Positions 23,738-31,137 of a stretch of 64,000 bases of DNA are shown one piece after another. Under the pieces are notes generated by a model, which did no database searches, was not told the origin of the DNA, and was given only the letters and a program-made list of their open reading frames with translations. Location: contig DASXAA010000039.1 in the NCBI GenBank assembly GCA_036407035.1, positions 1-64,000 of the forward strand. The letters run 5' to 3'. The position numbers and the translations under genes were made by a program. This stretch comes from JACVRW01 sp036407035 (GTDB lineage Bacteria; Actinomycetota; Thermoleophilia; Solirubrobacterales; Thermoleophilaceae). Position 1 is the first letter of the stretch. Each line of letters begins with the position of its first letter.

Positions 23738-25294
23738 CTACTCGGCGGTCATCAGCCCGTGCTTCATCGCGAACAGGCTGGCCTGAGCGCGATTGGAGAC
23801 GCCGATCTTCGAGTAGATGTGCTCCACGTGGCTGCCGGCGGTCTTGCGCGAGATCACGAGCTGCTCGGCGATCTCCTTGTTCGACAGCCCGCGTACGAGC
23901 AGCCTCAGCACCTCGACCTCGCGGGGGGTGAGCCCTCCGGGCCACTGGCGCCGCCGCTTGACGGGGTGTCCCGCGGCGCCCAGGACCGCCTCGACCGCGT
24001 CGCCGTCGAACAGCGCCTCGCGGACGCCGGAGCGCATCTCGGCCGCGGCCTCGTCGGCGGTGCGGGCGTCGCGGTGGGGCCGCGGCTCGGTCATCGCGTG
24101 GTAGGCGTCGGCGGCCGCGAGCGTCCGGCCCGCCGGCGTGAGCGCGTCGCCGGAGAGCCCGCGCGGGTAGCCCGAGCCGTCAAGGCGCTCGTGGTGCTGC
24201 ACCGCGATCGCGCCCAGGGCGGCCAGCGCCTCGGACGACGCGAGCATGCGGTCGGTCAGGTAGGGGTGCAGCCGCACGCGTTCGAGCTCCGCCGGGGTGA
24301 GCGGCCCGCGCTTGTCCCAGATCGCGTTCGAGACCCCCAGGCGGCCGAGGTCGTGCACCAGCCCCGCCCGGCGCACCAGCGCTGCGTCGGTCTCCGACAG
24401 CCCGAGGAGCTTCGCGGCCGCATGCGCGAGATCGGCCACGCCGCGCGAGTGGCCGATGGTCCAGGGCGACTTCAGGTCGGTGAAGTCGGCGATCGCCTCC
24501 AGCGCGGAGTCGAGCTCCTCGTCGGAGAGCGTGATCTCGAGCTCCGGCTCCGCGCCGATCACCGCCGGCCACGCCGTCACCGCGTCGATGCCGTCGAGCA
24601 CCTGCGGGGCGTCGGCGCAGAAGACCTCGACGAGGGCCGGGTCGAACTGCGTGCCGCTGCGCTCCCGGGCGACCGCGACCGCGGCGTCCACGCCGCCCGA
24701 GTTGTGGAAGACCTCGACCACGTCGGCGAGGTTGACGAGGCGCGCCGCGATCAGGATCTCGTCGCCGCGCGCCTCCGCGGGAACCCCCTTGCCGTCCCAG
24801 CGCTCGAAGGTCTGATAGAGGCCGTCGCGCACCTCCCGGCCCAGCCCGAGCGCCGCCGCCAGGTCGTTGGTCGCCAGCCAGTGGTTCTCGATCGCCTCCT
24901 TGGGCGTCAGCCCGTCGCCGGCGAACTGGACACCCAGCCGGGCCCGCTCCAGCAGCCCGCGGCCCGCGCCGACGCGGCTGAGCACCGCCACCTTCGCCGG
25001 CAGGCCGCGCATGTCCACCGTGCGGGTATCGCCCTTGAGCGCCAGGTCGTCCCCGAACCACTTCGCCTGCTCGTACGCGTCGACGTGGCAGCCGACCCAG
25101 GCCAGCAGGCTGACGTAGTAGACGACGGCGCGTGTCGACTCGTCGAGGTCCAGCCGCTCGGCGAGCCGCAGCGCGATCAGAGACTGGCGCAGCACGTGCT
25201 CCATCGGCTGACCCATGCCGAGGTCGGTCCCGAGCGAGATCATCGCGATCAGCTCGGCCAACCGGACGCGCGTTCCTGATGGCGGGGCCGACAT
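23738..25294 (-). CDS. HD-GYP domain protein fused to a LuxR-type DNA-binding domain
   Basis: This 518-residue protein has two HD-related halves. The N-terminal 220 residues look like a degenerate HD domain (helix with YYVSLLAWVGCHVDAYEQ). Residues about 275-440 contain the HD-GYP signature: GLVHDLGRLGVSNAI (HD near residue 313) and HHERLDGSGYPRGL (GYP near 375). HD-GYP enzymes hydrolyse cyclic di-GMP. Residues about 450-515 are a LuxR helix-turn-helix (LTPREVEVLRLLVRGLSNKE). The fusion would let nucleotide sensing act directly on DNA, perhaps on the MMPL gene next door; target is inferred. TAGACT lies 6 nt before the start. Confidence 0.88.
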   Translation of the reverse strand: MSAPPSGTRVRLAELIAMISLGTDLGMGQPMEHVLRQSLIALRLAERLDLDESTRAVVYYVSLLAWVGCHVDAYEQAKWFGDDLALKGDTRTVDMRGLPAKVAVLSRVGAGRGLLERARLGVQFAGDGLTPKEAIENHWLATNDLAAALGLGREVRDGLYQTFERWDGKGVPAEARGDEILIAARLVNLADVVEVFHNSGGVDAAVAVARERSGTQFDPALVEVFCADAPQVLDGIDAVTAWPAVIGAEPELEITLSDEELDSALEAIADFTDLKSPWTIGHSRGVADLAHAAAKLLGLSETDAALVRRAGLVHDLGRLGVSNAIWDKRGPLTPAELERVRLHPYLTDRMLASSEALAALGAIAVQHHERLDGSGYPRGLSGDALTPAGRTLAAADAYHAMTEPRPHRDARTADEAAAEMRSGVREALFDGDAVEAVLGAAGHPVKRRRQWPGGLTPREVEVLRLLVRGLSNKEIAEQLVISRKTAGSHVEHIYSKIGVSNRAQASLFAMKHGLMTAE

Positions 25295-25300
25295 GGCGGG

Positions 25301-25306
25301 AGTCTA
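25301..25306 (-). promoter_or_regulatory. -10 hexamer for a leaderless HD-GYP/LuxR mRNA
   Basis: TAGACT on the minus strand is followed by exactly 6 nt and the ATG at 25294; no ribosome site is seen. Confidence 0.4.
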
Positions 25307-25389
25307 AGCGCGTCGTCCGCCGACCCAACCCTTCCGGAAGCCGGCGCGTATACCCGACAGGAGGACTTCGATTTCGAGGGGGGACAGTC

Positions 25390-26337
25390 ATGTCGGTTCG
25401 CCTTGTCGCGCTGGGCGTACTCGTAGTGTTCGCCGTGGCCTCGTCGCAGGCGTCGGCGGCGGGTGATCGAACGCCGCCCACCAAGCCGGGGAATCTGCGT
25501 GTGACGGCGAAGACCAAGACCACGATCTCGCTGGGCTGGAACGCTTCGAGCGACAACTCGGGCAGCGTCACCTACAAGGTGGAGATGTGGAAGGACGGCG
25601 GCCATGTGACGGTGGCGACGCTGCCGCGGAGCCAGACGACGTACACGCAGACCGGCCTGGTCCCGAACGTCACGTACTACTTCCACATCGAGGCGGTCGA
25701 CCCGAGCGGCAACAGGTCGGTCAGCGACCTCGCGTACGCCACCACCGATCCGGACCGGACGCCGCCGCCGGCGCCGGCGAACCTGCGGGTCACTCGTGTG
25801 ACGGCATCGCAGGTGGGGCTCAGCTGGGATGCGGCGCCCGACGACACGGGCATCCGCAGCTACCAGGTCGGCGTCACGGGCACATCGACCTGGAACCTGA
25901 TCTGGACCGGCCCGACCACCGTGACGGTCGTGGGGCTTGCGCCCGGGACCGCGCACGCCTTCACCGTCAAGGCGCAGGACCTCGGCTACAACTTCTCACC
26001 CGCGAGCGCGCCCGCGTCGGCGACCACCGAGGCGACCACGGACGTCACGCCGCCGACCGCTCCCCAGCTCCTGAGGGTCCGCGATCAGTACTGCGGCGAG
26101 GTGGGGGTGTTCTGGACGGCGGCGACCGACGACCAGGATCCGCCGGAGGCGATCCGCTACCGGCTCTTCATCAACGGCGTACTCGACGTCGACTTCGGCA
26201 CGCCCATGGGCGTCACCCGGACGGTCACCTACGGCGATGACGGGGAGAACGTGTTCGTGCTGCGGGCGGTCGACAGCGCCGGCAACGTGTCCGGGCCGAG
26301 CAACGAGGTGAGGATCACGCTGGACGACTGCCTGTAG
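25390..26337 (+). CDS. Secreted protein with three fibronectin type III domains
   Basis: This 315-residue protein has a signal peptide (VRLVALGVLVVFAVASSQASA) followed by three Fn3-like repeats. Each begins with TPP and Pro-rich linkers (DRTPPTKPGNLRVTAKT, DRTPPPAPANLRVTR, DVTPPTAPQLLRVRD) and contains the typical W in the B strand and Tyr/Phe in the F strand. The third carries a Cys pair (QYCGE and the terminal DDCL). There is no catalytic domain, so it is likely a surface or extracellular binding module. Start ATG 25390 has GAGGGGGGA just upstream. It ends 1 nt from the convergent FAD oxidoreductase gene. Confidence 0.85.
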   Translation: MSVRLVALGVLVVFAVASSQASAAGDRTPPTKPGNLRVTAKTKTTISLGWNASSDNSGSVTYKVEMWKDGGHVTVATLPRSQTTYTQTGLVPNVTYYFHIEAVDPSGNRSVSDLAYATTDPDRTPPPAPANLRVTRVTASQVGLSWDAAPDDTGIRSYQVGVTGTSTWNLIWTGPTTVTVVGLAPGTAHAFTVKAQDLGYNFSPASAPASATTEATTDVTPPTAPQLLRVRDQYCGEVGVFWTAATDDQDPPEAIRYRLFINGVLDVDFGTPMGVTRTVTYGDDGENVFVLRAVDSAGNVSGPSNEVRITLDDCL

Positions 26338-26338
26338 C

Positions 26339-27793
26339 TCAAGCGCCCAGCCCGAGCTCCTCGGCCACGAGCGCCGCGACGCGCCGCCCGCCGGCGAGCG
26401 TGCCCGGCACGCCGGGATGCACGCAGCCGCCGCCGAGGTAGAGGCCGGGCACCGGCGTGCGGCCCGTCGAGCACGACGGGTGCGGCCGGTTCGCGAGCGT
26501 CTGCTCCGCGGTCAGGGCGCCCTGGCGGATCGAGCCGCGGCGCGTCGTGGCGAAGCGGCGCTCGATGTCGAGCGGGGTGTCGCAGAACTCGAACAGGCGC
26601 CGCGCGCCGTCCAGCTCCGGGAAGTGCGCGACGGCCGCCTCCCAGCAGTCGAGCCGGTGGCCGAGGCGCGCGCGGTCCCAGTCGCCGTCCGGATGCTCGA
26701 ACGGGACCATGGTCTGGAGGCGGAGCGTGTGCAGCGGGCCGTACGGCCCAGGCGAGGCCTGGAGCGGGTCATGGGCGGTCACGACGGTCAGGTGGCCGGC
26801 GACGGAGGACGGCATCGCGCCGCGCGCCGAGGCCTCGAAGTGGCGCTCCACGTCGTCCGGGCCCGCGAAGCCGAAGATTCGGTCGAGCGCCTCCCCCGCC
26901 GGCGGCTCCCCCTTGATGCCGAAGTGCGCCGTGAACGGGCCGGTCGCGTCGACCCGCCACTCCTCGGCCGCCGCCCTAAGCTCGGCGGGCACGGCGTCGT
27001 CTCCCAGGAGCCCGAGGAACGTCGATCGCGGGTCGAGCGTGGAGACGACGGCGCGCGCCTGCACCTCGCGGGCGTCGGCGGTGCGCAGCCGCAGCCGGCC
27101 GTCGTCGCGCTCCACGCGCGTGACGTCCGAGCTGACGAGGCAGCGCGCGCCCGCAGCGGCGGCCACGCGGTAGACGGCGTTCGCCAGGTTCTTGGTGCCG
27201 CCGGCGACGATCGAGGGCGAGAACAGCCGCGCCACGCCGAACGCGCCGATCGGGCCGAGCGGCGCGTCGCCGTCGAGGAAGCCGGCGAGGCCGCAGGCGT
27301 AGCGAAGAGCGATGCCGCCGCGCGGGTCGTCGGCCTTCCTGGCCAGCCCCCGGGGCGACACGCCGGCCAGGGCGACGTCGGGCGCCCGATCGCCGGGCGG
27401 CCGGTAGAGCAGCGGGCCCACGGCGGCCGACGCCTCGGCCAGCATCGCCTCCACCTCGTCGCCCAGCCCGCGGCCGCCGCGGCCCACCAGGAAGTCCTCG
27501 CCGCCCGGCTCGAGCCGCACCGAGAACGGCGCCGCGGGCTCGACGAAGCGCACGCCCTGCGAGCGCAGGTCGAGCTCGCGGTACGGCGGCAGCTCCTCGC
27601 CCAGGGGCAGCTCGAACTGGGCAAGGTTGTACTGGTACGGGGTCGAGTAGTCGTCGGTCGCGAACGTGCCGCCGCGCTCGAACCTGCGCTCCAGCACCAC
27701 AACGCGCGCCCCGGCCCGGGCCAGGTACGCCGCCGCGGTCAGCCCGTTCGGGCCCGCGCCGACGATCGCGACGTCATACGCCGGCGCGCTCAT
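26339..27793 (-). CDS. FAD-dependent oxidoreductase, phytoene desaturase (CrtI)-like
   Basis: This 484-residue flavoprotein starts with a dinucleotide-binding motif, VAIVGAGPNGLTAAAYLARAG (GxGxxG, about 8-28), then ERRFERGGTFATDDY, and ends with LYLGGGCVHPGVPGTLAGG, the FAD-contact motif of the CrtI/amine-oxidase group. It is the last gene of a leftward operon (DUF1989 protein, ureohydrolase, second FAD oxidoreductase, this gene) and overlaps the gene before it by 20 nt. CrtI-like proteins are often not carotenoid enzymes, and no phytoene synthase is nearby. Oxidation of an amine or acid product of guanidino cleavage is a guess from operon context. Confidence 0.82.
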   Translation of the reverse strand: MSAPAYDVAIVGAGPNGLTAAAYLARAGARVVVLERRFERGGTFATDDYSTPYQYNLAQFELPLGEELPPYRELDLRSQGVRFVEPAAPFSVRLEPGGEDFLVGRGGRGLGDEVEAMLAEASAAVGPLLYRPPGDRAPDVALAGVSPRGLARKADDPRGGIALRYACGLAGFLDGDAPLGPIGAFGVARLFSPSIVAGGTKNLANAVYRVAAAAGARCLVSSDVTRVERDDGRLRLRTADAREVQARAVVSTLDPRSTFLGLLGDDAVPAELRAAAEEWRVDATGPFTAHFGIKGEPPAGEALDRIFGFAGPDDVERHFEASARGAMPSSVAGHLTVVTAHDPLQASPGPYGPLHTLRLQTMVPFEHPDGDWDRARLGHRLDCWEAAVAHFPELDGARRLFEFCDTPLDIERRFATTRRGSIRQGALTAEQTLANRPHPSCSTGRTPVPGLYLGGGCVHPGVPGTLAGGRRVAALVAEELGLGA

Positions 27794-29450
27794 ATGTCAT
27801 CGGCGCCAGCAGGCGGTCCAGGTTGTGCAGGTACCACTCGCAGGGACGCGCCCGCCACCACTCCTGCGAGCGCACCCCGGCGTCCTCGGCCAGCACCTGA
27901 GCAGCGTTGTAGCCCGCCGCCATCCAGCTGAGCCCCACGGGCCAGACGCCGTTCGACATGTACAGCCCGGCGACCGGCATCCGGTACGGCATGCGGTCGA
28001 GCAGCCACTGGTCCTCGCTGAAGTCGCCGCCGACCACCTGGCCGAACCGCGCGGCGCGGTTGAGGCGCCAGTTGTCGAGCGGGGTCCAGTCGTACTGGTC
28101 GAGCACCATCTCGTCCCAGCCGGGCACGAGCTCGGCCATCACCTCGTTGCGCGCCCGCAGCAGCTCGTGGCGCAGCGGGCCGTCCCAGGCCTCGGGGCCG
28201 CCGAGCCCGTGCAGCGCGTACGGGAAGCACTCCTCCGCGCGCAGGATCGTGTGCCCCTCCGGCGACACGCTCGTCGGGTCGGCGGGCGCGTAGTAAGTGA
28301 ACTCCATCAGCTGGCCCGCCGCCCGCCAGGTGTCGTTGCCGAGCATGTCGACCATGTAGCGCTTCGTCCCCTCCCAGGAGTCGAACGCGCGGTACACGAG
28401 GATCGCCTCGTTGATGAGCGGATCGAATGCGGACGAGCCCCAGTCGATCCGCCGGTCGAGCAGCCACGAGGTCACGTGCGACCCGCGCAGCCCCATCTTC
28501 CAGTGGCGCATCTTGGCGACGAGCCGCGCGTCGGCGGCGGCGATGGTCTCCTCGCCCACGATGCGCAGGGTCTCGGGCACGCCGGCGTTCGACAGCACGC
28601 CCATGCGGGCGCCGATCCGCGCACCCGGCTCGGGCGAGCGCTCGCCCAGCACGACGCCGGTCGCCCGGCCGTCCTCGACCACCACGCGATCGACCGTGCA
28701 GCTCGTCACCACGCTGCCGCCGTGATCGAGGAAGCAGTGCGTGACCGCGTCGGCGAGCACCTCGTTGCCGCCGACCCCGATGCCGGTCGTGTAGTAGAGC
28801 GCGAACGTGACGCCGTAGGCGCCCTGGCCGCGCGCGAACGGCGCGCCGTGCTCCCAGAACGCCACCGGCGTCATGAGGATCTGCCGGCACGCGTCCGACT
28901 CGAAGGTGCGCTCGCACAGCTCCGGCCCGGTCATCTCCGACATCTCGTCCACACCGAAGCCCATCGCGTAGGCGCAGATCTCGAAGATGCGGTCGAGCTT
29001 CGAGGGGTCCGGGTGGGGAGTGAACGAGCAGAGCTCGTTGAACTCGACCATGGTCTCGTGCACCCGCTCCTGGATGCCGAGCATCCGCTGGCCGTCGCGC
29101 CGCGAGTGCCTCGAGAAGCTCTCCGCGGTGCGCTCGGGCTCCTGGCAGATGAGGCAGTTGGTCCCGTCGCGGAACGTGGTCGCGAGGATCACCGGGCTCG
29201 CCTTGAAGCGGAAGCCGTACTCCTCGAGCTCGAGGTCCTCGATCACCGGCGAGTTGCCGGCGAAGCTGACGCCCACGTGCGGGCTGTCGAGCGTCTGGGG
29301 CCAGGTCTCGTGCGTGCAGCAGAACGACGCGAGCTCAGAGTTCGCCTCGAGCAGCAGCACGTCGAGGCCGGACTTCTGAAGGTAGGCGGCGGCGGGCAGC
29401 CCGCCGGACAGCCCGCCGCCGATGACGATCAGGTCGTACTCGGGCCTCAT
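27774..29450 (-). CDS. FAD-dependent oxidoreductase, second of an adjacent pair
   Basis: This 558-residue protein has the N-terminal FAD motif LIVIGGGLSGGLPAAAYLQK and the acidic LLLEANSEL that binds the ribose. The rest is only loosely like CrtI/all-trans-retinol saturase proteins: IGVGGNEVLADAVTHCF is the NAD/FAD-family strand-helix, and AGLYMSNGVWPVGLSWMAAG is the C-terminal FAD contact. It is rich in Cys (FCCTHE, TNCLICQE, NELCSF), which is unusual and might mark metal or iron-sulfur binding. The ATG at 29450 overlaps the ureohydrolase stop, showing coupling with it. The reaction is unknown. Confidence 0.78.
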   Translation of the reverse strand: MRPEYDLIVIGGGLSGGLPAAAYLQKSGLDVLLLEANSELASFCCTHETWPQTLDSPHVGVSFAGNSPVIEDLELEEYGFRFKASPVILATTFRDGTNCLICQEPERTAESFSRHSRRDGQRMLGIQERVHETMVEFNELCSFTPHPDPSKLDRIFEICAYAMGFGVDEMSEMTGPELCERTFESDACRQILMTPVAFWEHGAPFARGQGAYGVTFALYYTTGIGVGGNEVLADAVTHCFLDHGGSVVTSCTVDRVVVEDGRATGVVLGERSPEPGARIGARMGVLSNAGVPETLRIVGEETIAAADARLVAKMRHWKMGLRGSHVTSWLLDRRIDWGSSAFDPLINEAILVYRAFDSWEGTKRYMVDMLGNDTWRAAGQLMEFTYYAPADPTSVSPEGHTILRAEECFPYALHGLGGPEAWDGPLRHELLRARNEVMAELVPGWDEMVLDQYDWTPLDNWRLNRAARFGQVVGGDFSEDQWLLDRMPYRMPVAGLYMSNGVWPVGLSWMAAGYNAAQVLAEDAGVRSQEWWRARPCEWYLHNLDRLLAPMTYERAGV

Positions 29451-30412
29451 CCCTCGAGCGCGCCGGCGTGCGCCGCGAGGGCGTCCATGATCACCCGCCC
29501 GGCGATCGCGGCCGTCGCCGACGTGGACTCGAGGCTGGGGGCCGTCTCCACCACGTCGACCCCGACCAGCCCCTGCCTCGAGATCCCGCGGACCAGCTCG
29601 AGCAGCTCGCGGCTCGTGAGCCCGCCGGGCGTAGGCACGCAGGTGCCGGGCGCGTAGGCGGCGTCGAGCGAGTCGACGTCCACACTCAGGTACACCCCGT
29701 CGGTGCCGCCCCCGGCGACCTCGAGCGCCTCGTCCACGGCCGCGGCCACGCCGCGCTCCCAGATGTCCTCGAGCCACACGACCGTGATGCCGTGCTCGCG
29801 GCAGTACGCGATCTCCGTGCGCGGGTTCATCCAGCCGCTGATCGCGAGCAGGGCGACGTGCTGCGGGTCGAACCCGGCGTCCACGGCGCGGGTGATCGGG
29901 CAGCAGTGGTTCAGCTCCTCGCCGCCCACGTCCTGGGCGGTGTCGAGGTGGGTGTCGATCAGGACCAGGCCTGGGTTGTCCATGTGCTTGCGGACCGCCC
30001 GCACCGCCGGGATCGTGATCGAGTGGTCGCCGCCCAGCGTCGCCGGGACGGCGCCCGCCTCGAGGATCTGGCCGATGTCGTGCTCGGCGTGGGCGAAGGT
30101 GCGCTCGGCGTTGGCGAGGATCACGTCGCAGTCGCCGCAGTCCACGGGGTTCAGCGCCTCGGCGATGTCGAAGTCCCAGGTGGCGTTGTAGGTCAGGAAC
30201 TGGCCCGAGATCTCGCGGATGCCGCGCGGCCCGTAGTTCGCGCCGGTGCGGCTGATCGAGGTCGAGTCCCATGGGATGCCGTAGACCGCCGCGCGGGCGT
30301 CGTGGCTGCGGAGCGCCGCTACGTCAGGCGGCACGTGCGGCAGCTTCAGGAATGAGCCCGCCAGCCCCGCGTGGAGCAGCGAGGTCCACATTGTGGAGTC
30401 GACTGTGGTCAT
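29447..30412 (-). CDS. Ureohydrolase (agmatinase/arginase family) with a DTHLD metal motif
   Basis: This 321-residue enzyme belongs to the binuclear-metal ureohydrolases, which release urea from a guanidino group. Metal motifs are LGGDHSITIP, LIDTHLDTAQD and SVDVDSLDAAYAPG. The canonical second motif is DAHxD; here Ala is Thr, and the sequence after it (GGEELNHCCP) differs from normal agmatinases, so the substrate may be unusual. ATG 30412 overlaps the DUF1989 stop by 4 nt and its own stop overlaps the downstream oxidoreductase start, so all are co-translated. The natural substrate could be guanidine, a guanidino acid or agmatine; I cannot choose. Confidence 0.82.
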   Translation of the reverse strand: MTTVDSTMWTSLLHAGLAGSFLKLPHVPPDVAALRSHDARAAVYGIPWDSTSISRTGANYGPRGIREISGQFLTYNATWDFDIAEALNPVDCGDCDVILANAERTFAHAEHDIGQILEAGAVPATLGGDHSITIPAVRAVRKHMDNPGLVLIDTHLDTAQDVGGEELNHCCPITRAVDAGFDPQHVALLAISGWMNPRTEIAYCREHGITVVWLEDIWERGVAAAVDEALEVAGGGTDGVYLSVDVDSLDAAYAPGTCVPTPGGLTSRELLELVRGISRQGLVGVDVVETAPSLESTSATAAIAGRVIMDALAAHAGALEG

Positions 30413-31017
30413 GCTCCCTCCTCGAGCAGCTCGATGGCGATTGACGTCGGGTTGCGTGCGTTGATCGGGACGATGTCCTGCGGGCAGGCCGAGACGACGA
30501 CGATGCAGTCCATCGCCGCCCGCAGCGTGATGGAGTCGCCGGGGCTGGTCGGCGCCGGGTCCCAACCGAGCACCTCGTCGTCCCCCACCGGGATGTTCAT
30601 GAACAGGTTGATGGACGCCGGCACGCAGATGCGGTCATGTCCCAGGTCGCGCATCGCGCCGACCAGGTTCTCGGTGCAGGAGGCGTGCCATCCCTCCACG
30701 CCGAGCCCCTCGTAGCGCTCGGCGTCGCACGGAGCGATCAGCATGTCGTGCACCGCCGGCGTGTCGTCGCGCTCGAGGTGCAGGATCGGCCGGCGGTGGT
30801 TCGTCCAGAAGGACTCACCCACGCGCGGGAACAGGCGGCTCACGATCGCGCGGGTGTGCATCGCGCTGTGGTACTCGCCGACGTCGGCGGCGTTGAACGC
30901 GAAGAGGTCGGCCACCTGGCTGCCCTCCACGTCGACGACCCGGAAGGCGGTGCCGCTCTCCACGGTCACCGCCCGGCCCTCCCGTGGGGGCACCACGATG
31001 GTCTCGATTGTTTTCAC
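30409..31017 (-). CDS. DUF1989 protein (urea carboxylase-associated / carboxyguanidine deiminase-like)
   Basis: This 202-residue cytoplasmic protein matches DUF1989, the family of urea-amidolyase-associated proteins. Two DUF1989 proteins in other bacteria form carboxyguanidine deiminase (CgdAB) in guanidine breakdown. Key conserved parts are GTAFRVVDVEGSQVADLFAF, SAMHTRAIVSRLFPRVGES, HASCTENLVGAM (Cys) and INLFMNIPVGDD. The GTG at 31017 was chosen because a strong AAAGGAGGGGG site lies a few nt upstream. Only one DUF1989 gene is present and no guanidine carboxylase is in the window, so it may have a different role in this operon, which it heads. Confidence 0.82.
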   Translation of the reverse strand: MKTIETIVVPPREGRAVTVESGTAFRVVDVEGSQVADLFAFNAADVGEYHSAMHTRAIVSRLFPRVGESFWTNHRRPILHLERDDTPAVHDMLIAPCDAERYEGLGVEGWHASCTENLVGAMRDLGHDRICVPASINLFMNIPVGDDEVLGWDPAPTSPGDSITLRAAMDCIVVVSACPQDIVPINARNPTSIAIELLEEGA

Positions 31018-31039
31018 GTTCCCCCTCCTTTCGGGTCCG

Positions 31040-31068
31040 AGTCTCGGCCCTGCCTCCGGCGGTTTCAA
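31040..31068 (-). promoter_or_regulatory. Promoter of the DUF1989-ureohydrolase operon
   Basis: On the minus strand TTGAAA (31068-31063), a 17-nt spacer and GAGACT (31045-31040) lie ahead of the GTG at 31017 and its ribosome site. The shared 13-bp site ends 32 nt upstream of the -35. The -10 is weak, which fits a promoter that needs an activator. Confidence 0.5.
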
Positions 31069-31100
31069 CCGGACGATGAGCGCGAGTGGCGGGCGATCCT

Positions 31101-31113
31101 CGTACGATCGTCT
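31101..31113. promoter_or_regulatory. Candidate PucR operator, copy 1
   Basis: Read on the minus strand this is GACGATCGTACGA with a preceding A. The same 13 bases occur exactly at 34285-34297 between the APC permease and the guanidine-hydrolase-like gene. Both are divergent intergenic regions that flank the pucR gene region. It overlaps the position expected for the -35 of pucR itself, so self-repression is possible. Confidence 0.55.
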
Positions 31114-31125
31114 GACCGGATCGCT

Positions 31126-31131
31126 TACGCT
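31126..31131 (+). promoter_or_regulatory. -10 hexamer for a leaderless pucR-type mRNA
   Basis: TACGCT is followed by 6 nt and the GTG at 31138. There is no ribosome site, in line with other leaderless starts in the window. Confidence 0.4.
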
Positions 31132-31137
31132 GCGCAC

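Noticed and set aside
26339..29450. The two CrtI-like proteins as carotenoid biosynthesis genes
   Set aside because: No phytoene synthase, cyclase or prenyltransferase nearby; they are co-translated with a ureohydrolase and a DUF1989 protein instead.
30409..31137. A guanidine riboswitch upstream of the DUF1989 gene or of the guanidine-hydrolase-like gene
   Set aside because: Both leaders are short (about 20-40 nt after the predicted transcription start) and lack the ACGR-loop hairpins or ykkC-type core.
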